Shown one piece after another: positions 32,768 to 42,649 of a stretch of 64,000 bases of DNA; positions within the stretch are counted from its first letter, which is position 1; each line of letters opens with the position of its first letter. Below the pieces are notes generated by a model. It had not been told where the DNA came from and ran no database searches. It saw only the letters and a program-made list of their open reading frames with translations. Source of the DNA: Periconia sp. R9002. Taxonomy: Eukaryota > Ascomycota > Dothideomycetes > Pleosporales > Periconiaceae. The stretch lies in assembly GCA_023627715.1 (NCBI GenBank), contig JAMAHW010000030.1, forward strand, positions 248,001 through 312,000. The letters are read 5' to 3'. The position numbers were made by a program, and so were the translations under genes.

Positions 32768-33660
32768 GACTACTAACTGTGACTGTAGAATGCGTTGGTA
32801 AGGGTGTCGGCACGGACTTTGGACGCAGATGGATAATTGGTACGAATAAGGTGCTGATACCTATCCGTGTAGGGCAAAGGAATTGCTGATGTATGAGCTG
32901 GCGATTTGGTCGTGTGAGTGAATGGAAGAGGCTCTGGAATGATGAAGCCGACAAGTACTTCTGCGCGGTTATTTATCAAGTTCCATCGCTAGGCAGCACA
33001 TATTGTTCACGATAGGCTGCCGGAGGCGCGGTTACTGGCAAGTCTTCACGCGATACGCTGGTGAGGCGCAGTGTCCTCAGGCACTGTTGGACGTGGCTGA
33101 AGCCCTTTAGCAATCGTTCGCTTAAACATACATTTTCCCTCTAACTCATACTGTACAATGGTTCACACCGACATTCTCTTCATTATCTGCGGGGCAATAT
33201 CATAATCACATTGTCGGGACCTGCCGACGTGGCTGAAGCCATTGCAATCACCGCACGAACTCTGGGTGGGCGTAACGCTAAGGTTGAATGCTGAGCGGTC
33301 CAGTGGGTCGGGGCAAGGGGCGGTACATCAAAGCACCGACATGACAGACCTGACTGACCTGAACATGCGCCCTTGGTTTCAACTGTGTCATCACGCCCTG
33401 GCTCGCTAGACTTCGTTGGACTCAAAGAGTCGGGACATATGTGTGGTTCAGATGTCGTTGTTTCCACGTCTACCGCCCTTTCCAAAAAATAGTAGTATGT
33501 TCAGGTAGCCACCTCGTGAGGCTCCTGGAGCAGGTTCCCAGTTGATCAGAAGACCTTTTTGCCCCAACTTTGCTACCACCCTTTCGCATTGTACTAGTAT
33601 CGTTCTTTCTCTGTTTTCAAATTCTCATCAGCAAACCTGAAACCCTATACCTCCAGGCGC
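32768..33660. other. Intergenic, possible coding remnant
   Basis: No firm gene. A minus-strand frame at about 33485-33340 reads like ordinary protein (RAVDVETTTSEPHICPDSL, SSEPGRDDTVETKG) but has an in-frame stop just upstream and no ATG. It may be an exon or remnant. The rest shows nothing. Confidence 0.35.
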
Positions 33661-34680
33661 CTAATTATACTTACTTGCTTCGTGTGCCAGCCGGCGCTCC
33701 TCCAAGATATCCTCTGGCCTGACGGGGCTGCCATGCAGCGGATTTGTATGCCTCACAGTTCGGATGGTCAGTTCTGCCGTTCCGTGACCACGAGCCTTGA
33801 GCTCGGGTGTGGTGGAGAACCAGCTTTTCCTCGCCTTCTTTCCGGACCGGACTTGGCTACGCTGTGTTGGGGGGCCAGTGACCTGGAAGCGCAGCGTCCT
33901 ATCGCCAATGGCATGGCCGCAGGTGCATTCGAAACCGCTGAAGTCGACGGCTGCGAAATCTGCCTGCTTTCCTTTCTCAGGGGGTGTAACGATGCGTTTG
34001 CTGCCGCCTCCAAGGGACAGTGAAGACCTCACTCGCCTCAGCTTCCCACCCTCCGAGCTCAAACCAGCGAGGCGCTTCTGATGATGTTGAGCCATTGAGA
34101 AACTAGGCATCTTCGACAGATATTTCGAGTGCCGTCGCAGCTCCCTCGCACGCCACGAAAGACCACAGCAAGGACACACTATTCCGAACCAGATTTCGTT
34201 GTTCTCAGCAGAAACGGGGACGATGGCGGGCTCATCCATGGGCTCGAAGGGCCTCACGATGCCAGAGACGGTGCATTCCTCGCAGGGTTTATGGGGGCAG
34301 TCGCAGGTGAGGGCGCCGATGATGTGCTCGCCATTGAAAATGTGAATGGGCCGGCCGCGCGAGCAGTGGCAGCAGTACCATTTGGCGCGCTCGTCTTCTG
34401 GGACATTGTCGTCCTCGTCCTCGGAATCCGTGTAACTGCTACAGCTTGAGGAAGGCTTGATATGGAAGGTAGGTGGTGGTTGGCATGCAGGAATACGCGG
34501 CGACCTCGCGGGTGTAGAGGGCGTAGAAGGTAAGGGCACCAGATATGGGGACGGCGGGACCGACTCATCTGGAGGAGGGAGACTAGAAGCACGAGATGAG
34601 CTGGAGGAGGAAGGTATGCTGCCATAGATGGCAAAGCGCCGACTGGGCTCTCGTGGAATGCGCGGGCCTTGCCTCTCCAT
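33661..34680 (-). CDS. Putative double zinc-ribbon protein (fungal), Ser/Pro-rich
   Basis: A single-exon protein of 339 residues. ATG 34680 was chosen because it sits in a good context (ACCATGG); the upstream extension in the same frame begins with GTG, not ATG. The N-terminal 90 residues are Ser/Pro-rich with an acidic stretch EDEDDNVPEDE. Then come Cys/His pairs: YCCHCSRG near 102-108, LTCDCPHKPCEECT near 124-137 and VCPCCGLSWRARELRRH near 165-180. Further on, FECTCGH appears near 250. These suggest two zinc ribbons. The architecture resembles proteins labelled probable double zinc ribbon in Dothideomycetes. No catalytic domain is visible. A divergent relative lies at 37771-38403. Confidence 0.75.
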   Translation of the reverse strand: MERQGPRIPREPSRRFAIYGSIPSSSSSSRASSLPPPDESVPPSPYLVPLPSTPSTPARSPRIPACQPPPTFHIKPSSSCSSYTDSEDEDDNVPEDERAKWYCCHCSRGRPIHIFNGEHIIGALTCDCPHKPCEECTVSGIVRPFEPMDEPAIVPVSAENNEIWFGIVCPCCGLSWRARELRRHSKYLSKMPSFSMAQHHQKRLAGLSSEGGKLRRVRSSLSLGGGSKRIVTPPEKGKQADFAAVDFSGFECTCGHAIGDRTLRFQVTGPPTQRSQVRSGKKARKSWFSTTPELKARGHGTAELTIRTVRHTNPLHGSPVRPEDILEERRLAHEASKYN

Positions 34681-34827
34681 GGTTGCCGCTGGTGGAGGGT
34701 GGAGCGTTGTGTTTGTTGGTTGAGTGGAAGGTGGAGTGAGGTGAGTTGAAATACCCAACGCGGTCGCTCGTTGTGCGTGCACGTCGCGCAGTCGCGTTTA
34801 GAAATGGAGTCAGTTCTCAGAAAAATA

Positions 34828-35115
34828 TTATTGGTTACCACGGATCGATACTAATCTGAGCCACTCACGCGTTTGCTCAAACGTTGTTCTACAATGTGCA
34901 GTTTCTGGCATCGCGTTGTAAAGCGGCCGGGCCACTGGCGAGCTATGCTCCTCCATCCACCCAGGTAGACAACAAACTGCCGAATGTAGCAAGTGACGGC
35001 AGTGCTCTGTAACGGGCATTACTGTCCATGATCCATAATGAGATACATTTCTACGAAAGAGCACAAGTCCCCTCTCTGCCTTGCCAACATGTGCAGTCTG
35101 TTGGCCTTCATGCAC
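34828..35115 (-). pseudogene. Degenerate RING-like fragment
   Basis: This open frame has no ATG at its upstream end (it begins GTG). It contains EHCRHLLHSAVC, close to the C-x-H-x2-H-x2-C core of a RING-H2 finger but with one extra residue. WMEEH and, 25 residues on, TAHCRTTF follow, where the last Cys pair has lost a member. Upstream Cys pairs are missing. It lies just upstream of the zinc-ribbon gene on the same strand. It could be a relic of a RING gene, or an exon of an intron-containing gene I cannot reconstruct. Confidence 0.25.
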
Positions 35116-35531
35116 TCCGTCATTTCAAGCCTTCTACCGCAAAACTTGACAAAGAGAAATTAGGATATTAAGATTTATTTTGATCTTTTCATGCCTATGC
35201 TTCCAATCTGATATTTTAGTAGCATCACCCGTTTCACATAGGGCACTATAAGTGAGAATTTGGATGTCATTGGTATACGTTATATTGGTTTATATTGGTT
35301 CACTACTGTGCGGAATTTCAGAACATTGCGAAGACCCTTTGTATACTGAGCACCTCATGGTAGAAGGAGCCGGGTCGTCATGTAGATTCTGCTCTGACAA
35401 AAGTGTCGCAGCGAAAATATAGAACATCCAGCAGTGCTAGATAATTTCATCCTGCCGTTAACGGTTGTAAGTTGCAGATAAATGCAGGCGTTGATATCAT
35501 TCATCTCATCATATCTTTCGTGATCATTTGA
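35116..35531. other. AT-richer intergenic stretch
   Basis: No gene. It contains the tandem-like pair TATATTGGTT TATATTGGTT at about 35280-35300. Confidence 0.4.
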
Positions 35532-36143
35532 TCACATAGGTCCGCTCCTCGTGTCCTTTGCAGGTATGTAGATGCGACCCCAACGCTTCATCTTCTCCAC
35601 TCGTTTAGCCCGCTTCTTCATCTCATCTGGATCATCTTGTCGGTGGTAGACGTTGGAGATATCCGCGTGGAAGAACACATCCCTCGACAAAGTAGCTCCA
35701 GAATAGTTGGCCTCACTGAGCGTGGGAGTAGGCACGGAAGAAAGGCTAAGAGGCTGCGAATCCTCGTCGAGAAATTTTTGAGCAACATCCCAGTCTTTCT
35801 TGATGGAGACAAAGCCATCGTCATCTGCCTGCTCCTCATCTTCCTTTGGAGTTGTAGGCTGTGGTGCGGATGGGAGTTCTTTCCACTTTGACGAGAGCGG
35901 GACGGATTCGGTCTTGCGGGATTTCGGCTTGGAGAGGTGGACCAGCTTTGGTCTACCCACTCGAGCTACCTGAGCTGTGTGAGTAGTTGGATCTGGGAAC
36001 ATGAGCTCGGGGCTACCTACTCGGACTTCCTGAGCTTCGTGTACAGTTGCCTCTGTAGACACGAGCTTTGGTGGCAGTCCTCGAGGTGCTTGAGCTTCAC
36101 GATTGGCTGACTTGGTAGACATCTTTGCAGTTGTTCCAGTCAT
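35532..36143 (-). CDS. Orphan protein with three tandem 20-residue repeats
   Basis: A single-exon protein of 203 residues from ATG 36143. Residues 15-34, 35-54 and 55-74 form three repeats built on (H/R)xAQxxRxGxPxL: REAQAPRGLPPKL, HEAQEVRVGSPEL and HTAQVARVGRPKL. The middle is Pro/Glu-rich; the C-terminal part (about 140-203) looks ordered (DVFFHADISNVYHRQ, then a basic helix MKKRAKRVEKMKRWGRIYIP). No signal peptide or membrane segment is present. Function unknown. It sits in the AT-richer 33-39 kb stretch with other lineage-restricted-looking genes. Confidence 0.55.
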   Translation of the reverse strand: MTGTTAKMSTKSANREAQAPRGLPPKLVSTEATVHEAQEVRVGSPELMFPDPTTHTAQVARVGRPKLVHLSKPKSRKTESVPLSSKWKELPSAPQPTTPKEDEEQADDDGFVSIKKDWDVAQKFLDEDSQPLSLSSVPTPTLSEANYSGATLSRDVFFHADISNVYHRQDDPDEMKKRAKRVEKMKRWGRIYIPAKDTRSGPM

Positions 36144-36648
36144 GGTTTTGAGAAGTGGGAATTGATAAAATGGCGATGATCTGTTCAGCAGGAGAAAGAG
36201 GTGTGTCTGAGAGAGGAGATTGATATAGGAAGTGGAGTACCCTCTGTGGTCAGGTGCGTCGTGTATACACAGTGCGCGCTAGTGAAAACAAAGCAGGAAG
36301 GAGCTGCCCGTGCTACTTCTCCCACCGTCCTGATGCACTACTGGCCAGTTAAGACGTCATTTCAAGATCAAGATGACTGTTCGAAGCTAATGTAGAATCT
36401 TAACCGCTCAGAATATCAAAGTGAATACACCGTTCTATGCAGGCAGAATTGATTGCGTGGTTCACCTGACATGCTATGCTCGTACCTAAAGTGTCCCCAT
36501 TCCCGCTACACAATGTCGAGCAATGCTTAGACAATGCCATTGTCTTTGTTCCCAACATTGTACATTTACAGTACATTATTTTGGTGTCAAGCCATTCCAG
36601 TTGCTTATATAGCCTTAAAGTACCCATCCTCTCATCGTACCTAAACAG
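36144..36648. other. Divergent intergenic region between two orphan genes
   Basis: No gene recognised. It lies between the minus-strand 203-residue gene and the plus-strand 36649 gene and should hold both promoters. Confidence 0.4.
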
Positions 36649-37104
36649 ATGGATCTTCAACCACAACCCACCAACATCCAAACCACCTACTTTTATTTTG
36701 ATAAAATTCTCCAACCACCTCCTAGCCCTACAGTCATCATGAAGGTCAAATCGTTTGTCAAGAAGATCGTTGACCGCATCTTCGACACAGAAACCGAAGC
36801 ACCTCCACGTCGAACATTGTCTGTCGTGCTACGCCAGAACAATGTTGTTTGGCCCTATCAACGTCAAATACTGAACCGCGTCGCCCCCCTATCTCCCATT
36901 GTTACTAAGACTCCTATTCCGCGGCTCGTCGTCTCTCCTCCTACTCCTACCGTTGAGCAAGTGTTGGCTGGTTTCACGCTTGATAATGCTGTTATTGAGA
37001 CGCACGAGGGAATTGAATTCGGATATTACCCGGATGATGAGTCTCGGGGAGGCATGATTCCACAGCGGATCAACCCCTCGCTGCGCCATGGAGATCGGTG
37101 GTAA
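36649..37104 (+). CDS. Orphan protein, unknown function
   Basis: Open frame of 151 codons from ATG 36649. A second ATG at 36739 begins MKVKSFVKKIVDRIFDTE, an amphipathic basic helix, and may be the real start (121 residues). The middle is Pro/Val/Thr-rich; the C-terminal part (TLDNAVIETHEGIEFGYYPDDESRGGMIPQ) looks ordered. No known motif, signal peptide or membrane segment. Codon use is comparable to neighbouring genes. Function unknown. Confidence 0.45.
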   Translation: MDLQPQPTNIQTTYFYFDKILQPPPSPTVIMKVKSFVKKIVDRIFDTETEAPPRRTLSVVLRQNNVVWPYQRQILNRVAPLSPIVTKTPIPRLVVSPPTPTVEQVLAGFTLDNAVIETHEGIEFGYYPDDESRGGMIPQRINPSLRHGDRW

Positions 37105-37770
37105 TGGTCGAAATGTCATGAAATGGCATGAGATGGTGTGGAATGTTGGGGTTGATTTTCTTTTGTTTTCAGATTTTCTTTCTGCTGCATTTTGTTCGGG
37201 TTTGGCGTTCTCGATATGTCTATTGGTTCATGTTTTTTTCATACGCGTTGGTTTCTGGGAGCATTTCTGTTGGATTTTGGAGTTGATTGCATATTTTTCT
37301 GGATCGTCTTTACACAGTTCAATTTCTGATAGGGGTTTTTGTTTTGGGTATTTAGCGTACAAAAAAGTTACAGCAGGCTGTAATTCGGCGTCAAGGCGCA
37401 AAATGTGGGCTGTTACATAGTTTTAATAACGAAATTAGCCGTTAAAGGTATTATTTTGTGTATTTTGCTCTAAAACTTTGTTCATTACGCATTCTGATAC
37501 ATCTCCGTGCTCTTTTTAATGTCTACACAAAGTCTTGTACCAACACCAAAATTCGTAAAGTCTTGCTACTACAACCTCTATAAAAAACAGAGGACTCTCT
37601 CCGAAGCGGTTTAACGCATTGTGCATACAAATTGCTGCATTGTTGGACAACAATACGTAACTAATGCAAGATGCTCTACCTACATAAATCGAAATTATTC
37701 TCTTCCCTTGTCATCCCTTCAGATTCCATTCAAAACATCATAAAACACACATTAACGCAACGCAAATTTC
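37105..37770. other. AT-rich intergenic stretch
   Basis: No gene supported. The 37088-37420 frame encodes a hydrophobic, Phe-rich string out of keeping with neighbouring genes and is not believed. Confidence 0.4.
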
Positions 37771-38403
37771 ATGCATTTAGAATCGTTAGAATACGACCAG
37801 GAGTCGTTCTCCCACCTGGCGAAATGGGTTTGCCCAACCTGCGACCATCGCCAAATCACCCGGACTCGACGGGGTAATCACCCATTCGGCCGAGTAATAT
37901 GCGAGAATTGCAACTTGGTCCCCGCCGTCGAACCCGACGACGATCAAGACCAGTTGATACAAATGTACGGACTCGATAGCCTCCCAGGGCGAGAGTACAA
38001 AGTCTCCCTCCCTCCAGGTGTCCCTGTTCCCCTGACGAAGTTTGTCTGGATTTGCTGCCATTGCGGTATATCTCACCGCGATATACCGAAGGCGGCAAAA
38101 AATTACCAGTCAGGCCCATCACCGTCTTCCTCTAGTAAGAGCTGGCTCGACCGAGTCGACTCGTTTCGGAAGTCTTATGGGAAGGGAAAGGAGTATCCAC
38201 TTCCTGTAGTTGATCCGAGCAGCAGTGAGCGCAAAGTCTACCGGCTGAAGTTTCACCACAAGTGCACCGTTGAGTGCAAGCATCGCTCTTGCGAGACTTG
38301 TTATCGTGGTGCTTTCAAGGTAGAGAATGAGTGGCTCGTTCGAGTGTACCATGATGAAGACATTGCGAAAGCCAAATTGAAGCACGGCATTCATCATCAT
38401 TGA
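37771..38403 (+). CDS. Putative zinc-ribbon protein
   Basis: A single-exon protein of 210 residues from ATG 37771. Cys pairs occur in order: WVCPTCDHRQ (residues about 19-28), VICENCN (about 44-50), FVWICCHCGISHRD (about 91-104), then KCTVECKHRSCETCYRG (about 169-185). The arrangement of two ribbon-like pairs, CCHC and a final HxxC-type cluster parallels the larger protein at 33661-34680. The linker (SSSSKSWLDRVDSFRKSYGKGKEY) is polar. It ends in HGIHHH. A nucleic-acid- or protein-binding role is only an inference from the zinc-binding look. Confidence 0.65.
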   Translation: MHLESLEYDQESFSHLAKWVCPTCDHRQITRTRRGNHPFGRVICENCNLVPAVEPDDDQDQLIQMYGLDSLPGREYKVSLPPGVPVPLTKFVWICCHCGISHRDIPKAAKNYQSGPSPSSSSKSWLDRVDSFRKSYGKGKEYPLPVVDPSSSERKVYRLKFHHKCTVECKHRSCETCYRGAFKVENEWLVRVYHDEDIAKAKLKHGIHHH

Positions 38404-39228
38404 TCTGATAGCGTTCGATAGCGTTTGTAGCGTTCGATAGCTTTTCGGCTTGATTTGAGAGTACCGCATAGTTTTTTCAGGCGTTCTCGTTAAGAAGAAT
38501 CGTTCTTTCATCAAGCGTTCTCGTTACTCAAATTCGTCTTTCGTTAATAATTTGATTTCAGTAATTTACAGTACATCCTGCACAAATAAGCCGTACAAAA
38601 TGAGTTGCAATGTGTTGACCTCAGAGTGAGTTTTTTTAATTCAGTGTTACAGACGAAAGAGTATTCCAGGTACTCAATCCCAGTTACATACAACAATATT
38701 TATCCAATGTCTTAGTAGTCATCAATCTCAAGGCTCAAACACTTGTTTTATTCTGGCACGCGAGCTGCATTTTCACGGGTGAATTGCCGTAGTGCTATGT
38801 TCTGCACATTGTACATTCACAAAGAGTTCATCTAATTACAGCAGTACCCAGAGAATGTAAAACCATAGTGTCGCAGCAAATCTAGCACTAATTGCATAAA
38901 TTAGCTCAAACCACTAAAACTATACTAGAATTAGTATTACATTTTACCTAGTAGTATTTCTTTTATATATAAACCCTTTTATATATATAGTTAGTTAGAT
39001 AGTGAAATTAATCCTTATTTTGCTCAGGTATCTGATTCTTATTTCCGCATATTTTTCGACACATAGTATTTACTTTTTATGTACAGCTGTCATAACACGT
39101 CGAATGTTTAAGCAGACAGAAAGCGTCCAATTCCCGGAAGTGTTTTTGAACTTGTCTACAAGCACACGAATCAGATGCAAAACAGACAGGCATTGAACTA
39201 AAAGGGTAACTATCCACCATTTACTGTC
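38404..39228. other. AT-rich intergenic stretch with short direct repeats
   Basis: No gene. TAGCGTTCGATAGC-type repeats lie at about 38409-38445. GCGTTCTCGTTA occurs twice, at about 38480 and 38514. The 38880-39000 part is very AT-rich (TATATATA runs). Confidence 0.45.
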
Positions 39229-40239
39229 TCACATATACGCATCGTTGACGGGATAAACAAACATTCTCTCCCCCAACCTCTCCAACCACCTCCCCAAAAC
39301 CCAATACACCCTCTCCACCTCCGCAAAAACCCCAACCTCATCCAAAAACGCCTCAAAAAAGCCCACATACGCTACGACCGCAGCAAAAGCACGCCACCCC
39401 CATCCCTCATCAATAAGCTTCTTCCCCGTAAGCACAACAAGCCTTACCTTGCCTAGCAGAAACTCTATCGCAGCCGTGTCCGTTCTCGAGTCATTCTCCG
39501 GGTTGAAATACAACCATGACCGGCTCAGGGAAAGTAGTAGTATCACAAAGCCGCCGATTTGTAAGGCTGTGAGCGGTAGGTACTGTGCTATTGTCAGGAT
39601 TGCAGCTATGACTTTCCGCGGGATGCCTAGGAGGATGGTCCAGATGAGGAATTTTAAGGTGCGGAGGATACAGTAGGCGACGATGTTCAAGGTGAGGTAG
39701 ATAGTGTAAAAGACAAAAAAGAGAAATGCCACGACGGAATCGAAGACAAATCTCCCGACGTAATCGAAGCAGTCAACCACGAGGAGTGGGAAGTACAAAA
39801 AGCGGTTCGCGGTTCTATGTCGTCGAGGAATGGATTGTTTTGCTGTTGTTTTGGGGTCTGTATTCGAGTCTAATTCTTGTTCTAGCAAAGGCTCTTGATC
39901 TGAATCCGACTCGTCGCTGTGGCGGGATGATCTACGGGTTCTTCCCATCCTGCTGTTCCGGAGGTGTTTGAGAGCCGTCAGTGCGCGATCAATTTCGCGG
40001 CGGGATATTCGATCAGAATCTTGGACTCGTCTGCTTCTGCTTCGGATCCAGGGGTTTCGACGTGATGCGCCCTCGATGTGAACGTCATCGTGGTGATGAC
40101 GAGTCGCAGTAGGAGCGTCTTGGGGGAATGAGCGGGCTAAAGAGTCTTCAATGGCGGACGTGTCACGAGAGAGGGTGGTTTGGTCTTGGGTGCTGTTGGA
40201 CGTGGTGTCTGACGTTATGTCGAAATCTGGCTCCGCCAT
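39229..40239 (-). CDS. Membrane protein of unknown function
   Basis: A single-exon protein of 336 residues from ATG 40239. The N-terminal 125 residues are polar, Arg/Ser/Asp-rich and probably cytosolic (RRNPWIRSRSRR, SDESDSDQEPLLEQE). They are followed by hydrophobic segments at about 148-200 (FLYFPLLVVDCF, FDSVVAFLFFVFYTIYLTLNIVAYCIL, FLIWTILLGIP) and 210-240 (ILTIAQYLPLTALQIGGFVILLLSL). A weaker one follows near 285-300 (AFAAVVAYVGFF). The double-Leu-type acidic motif EPLLEQE may be a sorting signal. I do not recognise the family. Confidence 0.7.
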   Translation of the reverse strand: MAEPDFDITSDTTSNSTQDQTTLSRDTSAIEDSLARSFPQDAPTATRHHHDDVHIEGASRRNPWIRSRSRRVQDSDRISRREIDRALTALKHLRNSRMGRTRRSSRHSDESDSDQEPLLEQELDSNTDPKTTAKQSIPRRHRTANRFLYFPLLVVDCFDYVGRFVFDSVVAFLFFVFYTIYLTLNIVAYCILRTLKFLIWTILLGIPRKVIAAILTIAQYLPLTALQIGGFVILLLSLSRSWLYFNPENDSRTDTAAIEFLLGKVRLVVLTGKKLIDEGWGWRAFAAVVAYVGFFEAFLDEVGVFAEVERVYWVLGRWLERLGERMFVYPVNDAYM

Positions 40240-40603
40240 GGCGATACACGGTGATGCAGAAGTAGAGATTGATATATGGATTCTTGGACGGCAAGGTGAG
40301 TGAAGTAGGTCTCGAATGAGAGATGGCTAGAATGTGGGCTCGAAATCGGTTTAAGCAACAAAGGAATTAAAACAAGGATCTGGTGAAGTGATATTTCGAT
40401 TGTGTAAAAGAGGTGGTGTGTACCTTTGTCTAACCTGATGCAAGATGCCTACCCGTCCAAATCCGCATCCAGACCATCAAGACAAAGAATGCAATCCTGC
40501 GGGAGTTGCAGATGCTTCTCCTCGTTGACAAGTCCTAGATATAATCCCAATTCGGCAAAGGAATCATGCTAAGGTGATGATTAACCTTGTTCCTGAGCTT
40601 GAT

Positions 40604-40832
40604 TCATCGCACCGGATGTCGACCCTTGTTCTTCAGCAGCTTCTCGTGATATTCAATGATCAACTCCTTTGCGCCCTCCAACTCCTCTTGCTCTAGCCAA
40701 TCACTGTTTTCGTATCCCTCCCACTTGACCAGATAATATTTTATACCGCTGTCGAAGTTGTGGTCCAAGATTGTTTCCACGACATACTCTTCTGCTTCGT
40801 CCCCCCTTTCGTCGTCATCCCCTTCCTCATCG

Positions 40833-40865
<33 letters not shown>

Positions 40866-42336
40866 CTTATCTCGATGTGATAAGATGGTTTTGTACGGTG
40901 TTTCTGTTTCATAACGGAACGACGTGCTGGAGTGGTATCTTTGATGCTCATGTTCTTGGAATGATGCGCCGAACGACTAGAGCGAGCATTTTTACGTCCA
41001 GTGGATTTGTTTTTTGCTTTAGGCGGAACATAAACCGTGATAGGGTCCTCTGAGGTATCACTAGAACCGGAATCGCTTTGGGAATCGCTTTCGGATTCTC
41101 TTTCAGATTCTAGCACTATGGTTTTCGCGGGGAGTTCTTTCTTGACGTAGGAATCAAGAGGGCCTTTCGACTGGGTAAGGAGGGGAAGCTCTATCGAATG
41201 GCGGTGTTTCATTCGTTTTCTGGCATGACGCCGATCGCCATCACTGCTGTCCTTTTCGAATTCCGGGGAGTAACGCTCGTACCGCTCAGTTTGCAATTGT
41301 GCGGCCGCACTTGACAGTGAGTGAGCGCGACTGCCTGTGGACTCCTCTTCATCTGAAAATTCTCGCATGATCTCCATGGGCCGTGGTGGTTGGTGACTGG
41401 CGATCGGAGAGATAGGTAGCGCACTGTTTGCGACAAAGGACGAACGCGCGAGGTCGGGCGACGGTAATTTGATGTTGTCTTCCTCCGAAGAACTCTCCTC
41501 CGACTCTGCGATTATGCGCTGCATCATATCGTCTTGATCCTCATCCAAGTTTTCGTTTTCCAGAGGAGCCGGGTCAACATCGACATCCATCATTTCTTCC
41601 TCTACGCTTTCCTGGGGCACCATGGTAGACCCTCCTCTTCCACGCCAGTTCCCTCGTCCGCGTCCTCGCCCTCTGCCTCGTGGTCGTCCACGCCCTCTCC
41701 TGTCACCCAAAGACTCGGTTTCCAGGTTCAAGCCAAGCCCATTTAATATTCGATTCCCACGGCCTCTCCCTGCTCCAGATCCGCGCGCGTTCTTCTCCAG
41801 GCGGTGACGTGCGAGCTCTTCTGCTTCAGCACGTTGAGCAGCGGCTTCCGCCTCAGCTTCCGCGCGACTCTCTGCCATTTCATATCGCTCTAATTCCCTG
41901 AGTGACACGTAATTGTCGATTTGGCTGACATCTACCTCCAAAACCTCCTCCTTCTGCTCGCGTGTGTCTTCGTCCGTCGCGTCATATGTGACCCGTACAG
42001 TATAAAAGTTCCGGCATAGTCCATCATCTGTCTGCTGGCGCCGAACAATGCGCGATTGCGCGTGTGGTATGGGACATTTATCCGGGAGCGCGTGGACGAC
42101 CCTCGGGGGTGCTCGGCGAATGTGAAAGAGGGAATCGTAGACCTCGGGGCCAGGTTTATAGGACTCCCATTCCCACTGGATCGATAAGTTTTAGTCATAC
42201 TGAATAAATAAGAATAAGGATAGGGAAGTGAGCATACCATCATTGTTTTCCCTCGACCACGTCCCCGCCCACGACTGGCGCCGCCGCGGCCGCGGCCGCG
42301 CGTGGTATTCCCGTTATCATTCCCTCGCGCCGACAT
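40604..42336 (-). CDS. Chromodomain protein with acidic and RGG-rich regions
   Basis: Predicted chromatin protein of 556 residues. Two exons: 42336-42238 and 42175-40604; the 62-bp intron has a GTATGC donor and the frame is closed. Exon 1 is Arg/Gly-rich (RGRGRGGASRGRGRGRG), and a second GR-rich run lies near residue 180. An ordered N-terminal part (WEWESYKPGPEVYDSLFHIRR...CRNFYTVRVTYDA) follows the first run. Long Ser/Glu/Asp-rich disorder with a poly-Asp run, encoded by a TCA/ATC trinucleotide repeat at about 40820-40865, precedes a C-terminal chromodomain. That domain reads EEYVVETILDHNFDSGIKYYL followed by VKWEGYENSDWLEQEEL, with the aromatic cage positions present. It resembles fungal HP1-like or Chp-type proteins but has no visible chromoshadow domain. 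Confidence 0.8.
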
Positions 42337-42649
42337 TATGTGACAGGATCACGCCGTATGGTTCGGTGTGCGCAAAGACATTGAGGAGGGAGAAGCCCAA
42401 ACTTAAAAGTGGAAAGAGCCATGGTGAGAGACGTGTACTGTTTGATGGGAACTAGGTGACGACCAGACTTGGGAGTCTGGAAATGCTTACGTAATGCCAT
42501 TCTTTTATTGATATTTACCACGCCGCTATTCTTTGTAAATCACTTTTTACTTGTTGTTACGATGGAGGAGTGTTGAGTTTGAAATGTTAGATTTATTTGA
42601 ATTTAACTTAATTTAGTGGGGTATCATAATACTATTCGTCCTCCTCGGA

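Noticed and set aside
33661..34782. Longer N-terminus (373 residues) for the zinc-ribbon protein
   Set aside because: The upstream end is GTG, not ATG; ATG 34680 is in good context.
40604..41941. Chromodomain protein starting at 41941
   Set aside because: That codon is TTG within a longer open exon; splicing to 42336 gives a proper ATG start.
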